From contig NZ_JNAL01000007.1 of NCBI RefSeq assembly GCF_000759955.1, positions 124,001 through 188,000 of the forward strand: DNA of 64,000 bases, written 5' to 3'. The DNA is from Prochlorococcus marinus str. MIT 9201 (GTDB lineage: Bacteria; Cyanobacteriota; Cyanobacteriia; PCC-6307; Cyanobiaceae). Shown piece by piece: positions 16,891-24,532 of the stretch. The stretch's first letter is position 1; each line of letters begins with the position of its first letter. A program made the position numbers and the translations under genes. Below the pieces are notes generated by a model. The model worked only from the letters and a program-made list of their open reading frames with translations. It was not told where the DNA came from and did no database searches.

Positions 16891-17016
16891 GTGATACTCA
16901 AGGGGGAAATAGAGGCGCAGCTAATTTCCCTAATTGAAGCACTATTTAAAGTAATAAAATGGGCTATATATCAGTTACTGCAATGTGTCTTATATCCTAT
17001 CAAGTTCTCGCACTAA
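16891..17016 (+). CDS. 41-aa putative small amphipathic or membrane peptide
   Basis: A GTG at 16891 is preceded by AGGAG at 16881-16885, a good ribosome-binding site five bases away, and by a perfect TATAAT at 16871-16876. The peptide has a short acidic N-terminus and then a hydrophobic stretch (LISLIEALFKVIKWAIYQLL). No family is recognised. The -10 box lies very close to the Shine-Dalgarno sequence, so if both are used the leader would be only a few bases. The stretch 16808-17290 otherwise holds repeats and a tRNA-like copy, and no other gene. Confidence 0.4.
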   Translation: MILKGEIEAQLISLIEALFKVIKWAIYQLLQCVLYPIKFSH

Positions 17017-17024
17017 TTTTCGTA
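17008..17024 (-). repeat. Paired TGCGA/TACGA repeats, 12 bp apart, upstream of tRNA-like copy 2
   Basis: On the minus strand TACGAAAATTAG is followed directly by TGCGAGAACTTG, giving cores 12 bp apart. The orientation is opposite to the pair at 17228-17247 on the other side of tRNA-like copy 2, as expected for two arms around a crossover core. It overlaps the end of the 41-aa frame. Confidence 0.35.
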
Positions 17025-17061
17025 ATTTACATTTAGTTATAATCTCTAACGCGTGTTATAG

Positions 17062-17132
17062 TAATGGGACTCACCTGTTTTTAGCCCTTCATGGCATGCA
17101 GGGTGTCAGCGGTTCGAGTCCGCTTGGCTCCA
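17062..17132 (+). repeat. Degenerate tRNA-Ala(GGC)-like copy 2, putative attachment site
   Basis: The 3' half (17086-17132) closely matches tRNA-Ala from the anticodon stem to the discriminator base, sharing CATGGCATGCAGG and TTGGCTCCA. The 5' half is only loosely similar and cannot form a D-arm or a 5' acceptor strand. The T-stem is AGCGG/CCGCT, whereas the intact tRNA has AGGGG/CCCCT: two compensating changes. This is typical of a displaced att copy and is not a functional tRNA. Confidence 0.7.
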
Positions 17133-17227
17133 TCAAGGTTTTCGCTAGTTATAATGATTAGTCTGACCAATAATAGATAAGGATACATCATGTTTTAGTG
17201 TCTAAATAAGTATTAATATGCACTTTC

Positions 17228-17247
17228 TGCGAGCTACTCTGCGAGCC
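17228..17247 (+). repeat. Paired TGCGAGC repeats, 12 bp apart, downstream of tRNA-like copy 2
   Basis: TGCGAGCT at 17228 and TGCGAGCC at 17240 start exactly 12 bp apart. A closely similar pair (TGCGAGCC and TGCAAGCT, also 12 bp apart) occurs at 18284-18303 before tRNA-like copy 3. Confidence 0.45.
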
Positions 17248-17290
17248 ATTACAATAGCTGTAGATAATCATATCTATAGCTATTTTATAG

Positions 17291-18160
17291 ATGATTTTTG
17301 AAAAAAATATATTTTTACTATGGCTTCAAGGATGGGATAAAGCCCCTTGGTTGCAAAGAGAGGTATTATAATCTTGGATTATTAATAATCCAGATTGGAG
17401 TGTTATTCTTATTGATCAAAATAATTTAATTAATTACGTAAAGGATATTGATTATATTTATGATAAACATAAGATAATTACTCCACAAGCGAAATCCGAT
17501 ATTATAAGACTTAGCCTTTTAAAAAATCATGGTGGAATTTGGGCTGATTCCACTTTGCTTTGTATGCAGCCATTAAGTCATTGGTTTTTTGATGCTGTGA
17601 GTAAAACAGGAATGTGGATGTATCATGGGCATGGTAGTTATTTGAAGTCTGATTTAGGTCCTGCAAGTTGGTTTATTATTTCTGAGAAAAATGGATATTT
17701 AATTTCAGAGTGGAAAAAGGCTTGTGATTCTTTTTGGATGAAAAATTATAAAGCAAAAGATTATTTCTGGATGGATTGATTATTTAAAAATTTAGTTGAG
17801 AAAAAAACGAAGTTTAAAAATCAATGGTTGAAAACTCCATTCCTTTATTGCGAAGAAATTGGTTCATCACATACACTTGCAAATTATAATTTTGGAATTG
17901 AAAATGATACAAAATTAATTAAAGAAATTCTTAATAATAAAACTCCTTATGTTTTGAAATTACCAAGTAATTTCAGAAATATATTCCCAAAATTGGATTC
18001 AAAAAAATACAAGAATTCTAATGCATTCTTTGCAATTTCAATTTCTAAAAGAAATTATATTTTTAAACATGCTTTTGTTAAACCTATATCGGTTTCTTCT
18101 CCAATAAAAAAGAATTACTTTTTAAGGCTATTTATTAAGCTCATAAAAAAAATTATTTAG
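17291..18160 (+). pseudogene. Broken capsular polysaccharide glycosyltransferase (Caps_synth / GT32-like)
   Basis: A single frame from ATG 17291 to TAG-equivalent end at 18158-18160 is interrupted by TAA at 17369-17371 and TGA at 17777-17779. The translated pieces read continuously: LLWLQGWDKAPWLQREV near the start, SDIIRLSLLKNHGGIWADSTL in the middle (the DxD-like sugar-nucleotide site of the family), and a basic hydrophobic tail. The TGA follows WMD and the family would tolerate Trp there (TGG to TGA). The largest open pieces are 17555-17779 and 17828-18160. It sits between two tRNA-like copies and is probably a decaying cargo gene. Confidence 0.7.
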
Positions 18161-18283
18161 TATTATTCTGCCCTAAAAGTTTTAAATTCTAATTTGAAGT
18201 TTGCGTACTAAAAATTTATATATAGTTTCTTTATTAAATACCTAAAAGATTAATTATTTCATGAATTGTTATAATGGTAGCTC

Positions 18284-18303
18284 TGCGAGCCAGTCTGCAA
18301 GCT
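18284..18303 (+). repeat. Paired TGCGAGC/TGCAAGC repeats, 12 bp apart, upstream of tRNA-like copy 3
   Basis: TGCGAGCC starts at 18284 and TGCAAGCT at 18296. Spacing and sequence match the pair at 17228-17247. The gap 18161-18426 holds this pair and tRNA-like copy 3 and no gene. Confidence 0.45.
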
Positions 18304-18327
18304 AATCAGTGAAAACAGTTGCAAAAC

Positions 18328-18397
18328 CTTGTTATAGCTTGATTGGTGATCTGCATGGCATGCAGTGGGGTCAGCGGTTCGAGCCCGCTTGGCGCGA
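18328..18397 (+). repeat. Degenerate tRNA-Ala(GGC)-like copy 3, putative attachment site
   Basis: CTGCATGGCATGCAG is identical to the anticodon arm core of tRNA-Ala. The T-arm AGCGG TTCGAGC CCGCT is well formed. The 3' end reads TTGGCGCGA where the tRNA has TTGGCTCCA, and the D-arm region (ATAGCTTGATTGGT) is shortened. The glycosyltransferase at 18427 begins 30 bp downstream. Confidence 0.65.
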
Positions 18398-18426
18398 TTA
18401 GAATTTTTGCTAACTAAAAAATTAAG

Positions 18427-19674
18427 TTGCCAGAAAAAATTAAAAGAAAAAAATTAATATTGCACATATTATCTGGAAACTTAAATTCAGGTGCTGCTAA
18501 AGGTGCATATTTCTTACATTTACAACTTCTTGAAAAAGGAATTGATTCTCGTGTTCTTTTATTAAATGGAAAACCTGATTTTTTTTATAAAGTAGATATA
18601 GTTTTAAACTCACCTTTGAAAAAATTTAAATATTTAATTTTGCGTGCCTTAAATAAATTATTTTCAATTTTATTAGTTAAAAAAGATTTTTATAATTTTG
18701 ATCTGAATTTAATAGGTTTTGGAATTTTTTGGCATCCCTGGTACAAAAAAGCAGATATAATTCATCTTCATTGGATTAATGGACTAATTTCATTCCCTCA
18801 AATAGCAAAAATTAAAAAACCAATTATATGGACTATAAGAGATATGTGGCCATTCTCAGCTGGATATTATTATGATTACAAATTAATAAAAAATAGTTAT
18901 TTTAATAAATTTCCAGACCAATCTAGAGTTCCATTTTTTATGCGTTCTATTTCAAGATTAAAAAGATATTTTATAAAGAAATCTAATCCAAAAATTATTG
19001 GGATATCAAAATGGCTTTCTGAAGAGGCAAGAAATTCAGAAATTTTAAATGGATTTAAAACGCAAACAATTATCAACACTATAGATTTCGAAAGTTTTTA
19101 TCCAAGGAATAGAAATTATTTATATGATAAGTATAAAATTGAAAAAAGAAAAAAAATTCTTTTGATAGGTGCTTCAAATATTGACTTGAGATATAAAGGC
19201 TTTGATGAGTTTTTTTATTCTTTAAAATTTACTGACAGGAGTTCCTACGAAATTGCTATTTTTGGAAATATTAGTCCAAAATCTAGATCTCTTTTGAAAG
19301 AATATTCTGTAACATACTTGGGAGAAATTGATTCAAATGAAGAGCTAAGTAAAATTTACTCAGGAGCAAGTTTTTTCATGGCTCCCTCTATTTTAGAAGC
19401 ATTTGGTAAAACGATAATCGAATCTTTATCTTGCGGAACTCCCTGCATTATTTTTAATAACTCCGGTCCCGCTCAGTTATTAAAGCATAAAAAAACTGGC
19501 TTTATTGCTGATATAAATAAACCTCAATCATTAGCAGATGGTATAAATTGGTTTTTAAATTTAAGTCAAAAAGAATACTCATTAATTTCTGATTACTGTC
19601 AGAAAAATGTGCATGATATTTATGAATTTTATAAACCAATTGAAGAATATATTCATCTTTATAAAAATATCTAA
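18427..19674 (+). CDS. GT4-family glycosyltransferase
   Basis: This 415-residue protein has the two-Rossmann-domain GT-B layout: N-terminal LHILSGNLNSGAAKGAYFLH (acceptor domain loop), IIHLHWING, TIRDMWPFSAG, and a C-terminal donor-binding domain with ILLIGASNIDLRYKGFDEF and SILEAFGKTIIESLSCGTPC (the EAFG..E nucleotide-sugar motif). It transfers a sugar in cytosolic assembly of surface glycan. The start is a TTG at 18427; no ATG is available near it, so the true 5' end may have been altered by the adjacent insertion. Confidence 0.88.
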   Translation: MPEKIKRKKLILHILSGNLNSGAAKGAYFLHLQLLEKGIDSRVLLLNGKPDFFYKVDIVLNSPLKKFKYLILRALNKLFSILLVKKDFYNFDLNLIGFGIFWHPWYKKADIIHLHWINGLISFPQIAKIKKPIIWTIRDMWPFSAGYYYDYKLIKNSYFNKFPDQSRVPFFMRSISRLKRYFIKKSNPKIIGISKWLSEEARNSEILNGFKTQTIINTIDFESFYPRNRNYLYDKYKIEKRKKILLIGASNIDLRYKGFDEFFYSLKFTDRSSYEIAIFGNISPKSRSLLKEYSVTYLGEIDSNEELSKIYSGASFFMAPSILEAFGKTIIESLSCGTPCIIFNNSGPAQLLKHKKTGFIADINKPQSLADGINWFLNLSQKEYSLISDYCQKNVHDIYEFYKPIEEYIHLYKNI

Positions 19675-19727
19675 GAATATAAATAATCATTATTATTGAT
19701 AATTAAAAAGGAAATTTTTTACTTGAT

Positions 19728-21059
19728 TTACATAACACTTCTAAAGGAGACTTTTGAAATAAATTTATATATTACAAAACAGCAAATAAAAGCCATTAAT
19801 GAATGACTAAAAACAGAGGGTTCTGTTATGAATCGCATCGTCGAGAAATATATAAAAAGACTTATAAAACTTTGACTTATTGAAAAAATATTATTTTTAT
19901 CCCAAAGGATTTTATAAGAATATGATAATGCTAAGCCAAATATTCCTGAAAACAAAATTAGCATAAAAGGTATTATTAAAAATGACATAGACATATTAAG
20001 ATAAGTTATACCAATGAGAATTGGAAGATGAATATTTGGCCCACCAATAGTTTTAGCGATGTCAGTATCCAATATTGATGAAAGTAAAAAAGTCCCCATA
20101 GGTGCTTTATATCCATAAAGACCAATCAGCTTTAAAAAAGGATGGGCGATATATGCAAAAATGTTGTTATAGTTTCGAGAAAGTTTATCTAACATTTCAG
20201 AATTTAAGAATAAGTAACCATCTACTCTGCTAGCAAATTTAAAAGCCCAATATCCAATAGGATCTCCCAAGAAAATACTCGAGAAGGTTATTATTGCTGC
20301 TAAAAAAACGAAAATAAGAACAATAATTCCAATAAGTTTTTTACTTAACCTTAAGCTAAAAATTTTTTTTAAAAGACCAATATGATTTGCATCAAAAAAT
20401 TTGTAATAGAGAATAAATAATAAAGGCTGGAATAATTTATTTGCGTATGAAGTTAAAGAAGTATCGCTAACAAATTGAAAAGAAGTAATATATTCAGTAA
20501 AAACAAATAGAAGTAAAATTTTAAATATAAGATTATTAGTTTTAAAATTACTTCTATTAGAAATATACTTTGATGAGAAAATTGAAATAATTGAAGACCA
20601 TCTTAATGATATTGAAATTAAATAAATTAAAGGATTTGATTTTGTTAAAACTGATATATTAGTGCCTTGAAAAGCATCATTATCAGTTTGAAGGAAACTC
20701 AATATTATAGTAATAAGTAAGTGTAATAAGTTTGAATAAAAAGCAAAATTTAAAAGCTTCGATAGATGATTTCTTGTAATTCTAAATTTTTTTATTGCAC
20801 TAGTTTTTTGGACTAAATTTTTTATAAGTTTGGATCTTAATCCTAACTTGAATCCAAATATTGATCCAAATAAAAATAATATCCAAAATGAAGCTAATAA
20901 ATTATTTTCAAAATAATTACCTGAGTAGATAAAATAAATTCCAACAGGCAGTATTAATTTGATAATGAGTAAAGAATAAATTGAAATGAAGCTTCTTGAA
21001 AAAGATAGTAATAAATAAGTACCAAGAAAAATTATCAATATACCATTAAAAATATGCAT
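19728..21059 (-). CDS. Wzy-like O-antigen / repeat-unit polymerase
   Basis: The 443-residue protein is highly hydrophobic with roughly 11-12 membrane segments and a larger periplasmic loop near residues 260-330 (containing RNYNNIFAYIAHPFLKLIGLYG and a GGPNIH segment), the usual shape of Wzy polymerases. These families are too divergent for a firm call from sequence alone. It is the last gene of the minus-strand block that begins with the Wzx-like flippase at 25697, which supports a polymerase role in the Wzx/Wzy pathway. Confidence 0.7.
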   Translation of the reverse strand: MHIFNGILIIFLGTYLLLSFSRSFISIYSLLIIKLILPVGIYFIYSGNYFENNLLASFWILFLFGSIFGFKLGLRSKLIKNLVQKTSAIKKFRITRNHLSKLLNFAFYSNLLHLLITIILSFLQTDNDAFQGTNISVLTKSNPLIYLISISLRWSSIISIFSSKYISNRSNFKTNNLIFKILLLFVFTEYITSFQFVSDTSLTSYANKLFQPLLFILYYKFFDANHIGLLKKIFSLRLSKKLIGIIVLIFVFLAAIITFSSIFLGDPIGYWAFKFASRVDGYLFLNSEMLDKLSRNYNNIFAYIAHPFLKLIGLYGYKAPMGTFLLSSILDTDIAKTIGGPNIHLPILIGITYLNMSMSFLIIPFMLILFSGIFGLALSYSYKILWDKNNIFSISQSFISLFIYFSTMRFITEPSVFSHSLMAFICCFVIYKFISKVSFRSVM

Positions 21060-21074
21060 TATTAAAATTACTTT

Positions 21075-21851
21075 TTAACTTTTTTTTTCAAATAATAAAT
21101 CAAATTGACCATCATAACTATTAGTAATGTTCTTAATTAAAAAATTTTTGTTCAATAATTTTTTTATTATACTTGAAGTCTCTTTTCTATAAACAGAAAA
21201 TTCTATAAAAAATCCTGAAATACAAGAATTTTCTAAATTTGCAAAAATGATATCGATTACTTTCTCTTCATAGCCCTCAACATCAATTTTGAAAAAGATA
21301 GAACTATAGTTATTTAAATTATTAAAAAATTCCTTTTGAACTGATTCGATTTTTAGATATTCGTTATTTTTATTTTTGGTATTAAATTCTTTTCCAGTAT
21401 TTGGGTTTATCATGGCTTTGCCAGAATGTGTTTTATTGAATATTAATTCGACTTCCTTAAAGTCTTGAGAAATTGCTTTGTTGATAGCTTCGATTTTTTC
21501 TCCAGAATTATTCAATAAGATATTTTCCTTTAAATATTTATAAGTATTTATGTTAGGTTCAATTGCATAAATTTTTTTAATATTTTTGTTTTTTGCTGCC
21601 AGGATAGAATATAAACCTTGATTAGATCCAATATCAATGAAGGTTTTTACATTATTAGATTTAATTATATAATTTGCAAACAGATAACCATAATTTGCAA
21701 ATACATAAAATTTAAAAGTTTTGTCAATCCAATTTGCTTTAAGTTTAATATTGTATTTTGATAAAACTATAGATTTTCTCAGAAAATAGGAAATAACCAC
21801 ATTAAATGTGAATTTTATATTTGATAAATAACTAGTTAATTTATTTTTCAC
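21075..21851 (-). CDS. FkbM-family SAM-dependent methyltransferase
   Basis: The 258-residue protein carries SAM motif I FIDIGSNQGLYSILAA, an acidic motif II IYAIEPN, and the FkbM-typical FFKIDVEGYEEKVI. FkbM enzymes O-methylate hydroxyl groups, in surface glycans usually on sugars. Its start overlaps the stop of the upstream gene by 4 bases. It probably modifies the polysaccharide made by this block. Confidence 0.85.
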   Translation of the reverse strand: MKNKLTSYLSNIKFTFNVVISYFLRKSIVLSKYNIKLKANWIDKTFKFYVFANYGYLFANYIIKSNNVKTFIDIGSNQGLYSILAAKNKNIKKIYAIEPNINTYKYLKENILLNNSGEKIEAINKAISQDFKEVELIFNKTHSGKAMINPNTGKEFNTKNKNNEYLKIESVQKEFFNNLNNYSSIFFKIDVEGYEEKVIDIIFANLENSCISGFFIEFSVYRKETSSIIKKLLNKNFLIKNITNSYDGQFDLLFEKKS

Positions 21852-22882
21852 TTTTCATCAAGAAGAATTTTTAAATGAATTAATTTATATTTTTCATCCA
21901 TCCACAAAGCAGGTAGCACATATCCAAAGGAGGGGGACTCTTTTTCAATTGGCATGATTGAAGACTCATTAATATTAGTTATTTTTTTTATCTTAATTAT
22001 TACTTTTTCAATAGAATCATTGTTATAATTTAGGCCTTTAAGTATTGCTAATTTGGTCAATCTTAAGAAAATATAATATAAAGTAGTATCTCCAAAATTA
22101 CAGAACCTATGAATTTTAGTGTTTGTTTCTTTAAATAAAAGATTATTATTAATTATACACTCGTTCAATATATCTAAACCTTTATTAAGACATTTTTTTA
22201 ATTTTTTATCATTATTTCTGGAATAAACTTTAATAAGGCATAGCAAAATATAGCAGTGATGACTTATATCAAAAAATCTTGGATTACTATCCCTAAGGAT
22301 GATTTTCGTTAATTTATGAGGACTATATTTTGATAAATGTCTAACAAATCTTCCTGGATTTATATAAGGAAACCATCCTTCTTTCATTTGAGATGAATAA
22401 AATTGAACTAAATCAGACTTATCAAATTTTATTTTTGAGCTTTTTAAGTACAAACGCATTGCCAATATATTTAAAACATTATTAATATTCTTAGAATTTT
22501 TTTTATTTGAATCATGAGCAGTTTTACCGTTTATATAAAGAGAATCAAATAATTCCTCAGATTTATTTTTTAAGAATTCTTTTTCACGATGTTTTAAAAA
22601 ATTAAAGCTTAGATTATTTACGATATCAAATATCATAAAAGCGATGAAACCAGAATTTTTTATTTTATTAGAATCTCCTAGAAATCTCCATTGGTTTTCA
22701 GTAAAAATCAAGTCAACCTTTTCTTCCTCTAATTTGAAGTTTGAACCAGTTAAAGTTGAAAATAAAAATTTATCTAAAAATGAATCTCCATTTATATATT
22801 TATTTTTTTTATATATTTTTGAAAAATTAAAACTTTGTATATATTCTTTTGTAAAATTATTTATTTTTTCAATACTTTCCAT
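21848..22882 (-). CDS. Unidentified protein in the glycan operon
   Basis: I do not recognise this 344-residue protein. It is soluble and largely helical, with repeated helix pairs and aromatic-rich loops (EGWFPYINPGRFVRHL, ISHHCYILLCLIKVYSR, HRFCNFGDTTLYYIFLRL), a pattern compatible with an alpha/alpha-toroid as in glycan lyases and epimerases. No catalytic residues can be assigned with confidence. It overlaps the FkbM gene by 4 bases and follows the sulfotransferase by 4 bases, so it is co-translated with glycan-modifying enzymes. Confidence 0.7.
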   Translation of the reverse strand: MESIEKINNFTKEYIQSFNFSKIYKKNKYINGDSFLDKFLFSTLTGSNFKLEEEKVDLIFTENQWRFLGDSNKIKNSGFIAFMIFDIVNNLSFNFLKHREKEFLKNKSEELFDSLYINGKTAHDSNKKNSKNINNVLNILAMRLYLKSSKIKFDKSDLVQFYSSQMKEGWFPYINPGRFVRHLSKYSPHKLTKIILRDSNPRFFDISHHCYILLCLIKVYSRNNDKKLKKCLNKGLDILNECIINNNLLFKETNTKIHRFCNFGDTTLYYIFLRLTKLAILKGLNYNNDSIEKVIIKIKKITNINESSIMPIEKESPSFGYVLPALWMDEKYKLIHLKILLDEK

Positions 22883-22886
22883 AAAT

Positions 22887-23630
22887 CTAAGTGCAATTTC
22901 TTAAGTGATTTAAGGCAATGAACTTATCTTCATATTCTTCTATAGCTTTATTGAAATCTTCATGTCCTGCTTTGGATTTGAAAAAATCAACACCACCTTT
23001 ATTTTTGAAACTTCTCTTTTTATTTATAGATTTTAAAAACCATTCTTTATTAAAGTAATCAGATTTACAATATTTTTTAATCTCATCAAAAACTAATTCT
23101 TTATTATGAATTAAATCATCAAAATCAATAATTAGTCCTTTCTCAGATTTTATAAAATCTTTCCATAATAAGAAATGGTTTTCCCATGATCCAAAAATAT
23201 CCTTATTTTTTCCTAGAAAATTTTCAATAAAATCCTTAGATGATTTATTAATTTTTTTATGTCTATATCTTAGGTATGAATAGTATGATTTGCAGACATT
23301 TTTTGGGTCTCTGTGAATGTAAATTAATTTAGCACCTTCATGGAGTGGCATAGGAAATCCATGCCATTTAACTAGTTGCATTTGTAACTTATTTTGTTTT
23401 AGCAAACTTAGAAAATTTGTTTGAAAAAGATCTATTGAATATTTGTCAATATTTTCTATCTTAAGTTCTTGTCTTTTAAGAGATTCAGCTAATGCAATTC
23501 TTAAAAGAGTGTTGCCGCTTCTTGGGTAAGAAACTATAAATAGAGGATTTTTAGGCTTAAATACTGAAAAATATGATTCGTCAATAGAAAAAGCTTTAAA
23601 AAAAAAAGATCTTAAAATATCTAGTTTCAT
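22887..23630 (-). CDS. PAPS-dependent sulfotransferase
   Basis: The 247-residue protein has the 5'-phosphosulfate-binding loop SYPRSGNTLLR at residues 34-44 and the 3'-phosphate-binding segment IHRDPKNVCKSYYSYLR near residue 105. It transfers sulfate from PAPS to a hydroxyl or amine acceptor, here most likely a sugar of the surface polysaccharide. Its start overlaps the end of the upstream methyltransferase-like gene by 4 bases. A PAP phosphatase (CysQ) is encoded at 48290-49201 in the same genome. Confidence 0.88.
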   Translation of the reverse strand: MKLDILRSFFFKAFSIDESYFSVFKPKNPLFIVSYPRSGNTLLRIALAESLKRQELKIENIDKYSIDLFQTNFLSLLKQNKLQMQLVKWHGFPMPLHEGAKLIYIHRDPKNVCKSYYSYLRYRHKKINKSSKDFIENFLGKNKDIFGSWENHFLLWKDFIKSEKGLIIDFDDLIHNKELVFDEIKKYCKSDYFNKEWFLKSINKKRSFKNKGGVDFFKSKAGHEDFNKAIEEYEDKFIALNHLRNCT

Positions 23631-24532
23631 AATAAAATTATGTACTTTTGAGTATTATTTATCATTCCAGGTTCGCTTGCAAAAAGAAGTTCTGATAAAT
23701 CTGGGAAATTTATGATTTTTTTAATATATTTTTCTGCCTGATTCATTTCATCTTTGCATCTTTTATCAATTCTTGCTGTTACTTTAATATATTTTTTTAG
23801 AAGTGATTTAGGACTTTTAGCTCTGCTTTTCCAGCTCATTTTATTTATTGGTAAACTCCAAGAAAAAAAATCATTTTCATTGAATAATTTATTATATTTA
23901 AGCATACCGACAGTTGGTAGGGCAGGGTATCTTCTTTGCCCTATTCCCTCAAAACCAGTTGAATCATCAAAAATTATATATTTGAAGCCCTTTTCTTTAG
24001 CATCTATTATTCTCTGCATGGAATTTATATGATCATCAAAAAATACAACTTTTTTTTTGGTGTTTGTATCAAACTCAAACTCATTGAAATCTAATTTTGT
24101 TTCGACTTCATTAAATAGAAGACTTTTAATTCTTTTATTTAATTTAGGCTTAGGATCAATACCATAAACAATTTTGGGTTCTAAAGCATGCAAAGCACTA
24201 TGAATAGATGATCCTTTAAATACTCCAGATTCGCAATATAAGCCAGGTTTAATGATTGAAAGTAATACAAAAATATTTATATGATCCTTAATGTCAATCC
24301 CACCTTTTTGAAAAATATCGCATTCAGTAGCAGACTTATAGGCTTTATAATATTTTGGGTATAGATTTTTGGGAAATTTTAAATTATTTTTAAGTTTTTC
24401 TGACCAGAATTGAAATGATATCAAAAGAGCTTGTTTAATTAATTTTTGATTTAAAGATTCACTAATATATTTTTTTTTGTCATTAGTGAATTTTATCTTT
24501 TCCAAACATTTTATTTTCGCCATGTTTTCCAT
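23627..24532 (-). CDS. Putative class I SAM methyltransferase
   Basis: In the 301-residue protein a Rossmann-type core can be seen: LYCESGVFKGSSIHSAL (glycine-rich loop), VYGIDPKPK (end of strand 2), and YIIFDDSTGFEG (motif IV-like). This layout resembles TylF-type and Methyltransf_24 enzymes. The N-terminal 85 and C-terminal 80 residues are not recognised. The start is either MEN at 24532 or MAK at 24523. It overlaps the flippase gene by about 50 bases, unusually long for neighbours here. Confidence 0.55.
   Translation of the reverse strand: MENMAKIKCLEKIKFTNDKKKYISESLNQKLIKQALLISFQFWSEKLKNNLKFPKNLYPKYYKAYKSATECDIFQKGGIDIKDHINIFVLLSIIKPGLYCESGVFKGSSIHSALHALEPKIVYGIDPKPKLNKRIKSLLFNEVETKLDFNEFEFDTNTKKKVVFFDDHINSMQRIIDAKEKGFKYIIFDDSTGFEGIGQRRYPALPTVGMLKYNKLFNENDFFSWSLPINKMSWKSRAKSPKSLLKKYIKVTARIDKRCKDEMNQAEKYIKKIINFPDLSELLFASEPGMINNTQKYIILL

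Noticed and set aside
17062-17132. tRNA-like copy 2 as a working tRNA
   Set aside because: The 5' acceptor strand and D-arm cannot pair, although the T-arm and anticodon loop look intact.
17777-17779. Possible TGA recoding in the capsular glycosyltransferase
   Set aside because: A TAA also interrupts the same frame at 17369, so simple decay explains both; no recoding signal is seen.
9530-18426. CRISPR array or insertion sequence
   Set aside because: The repeats are short and paired, not a regular spacer array, and no transposase frame is present.
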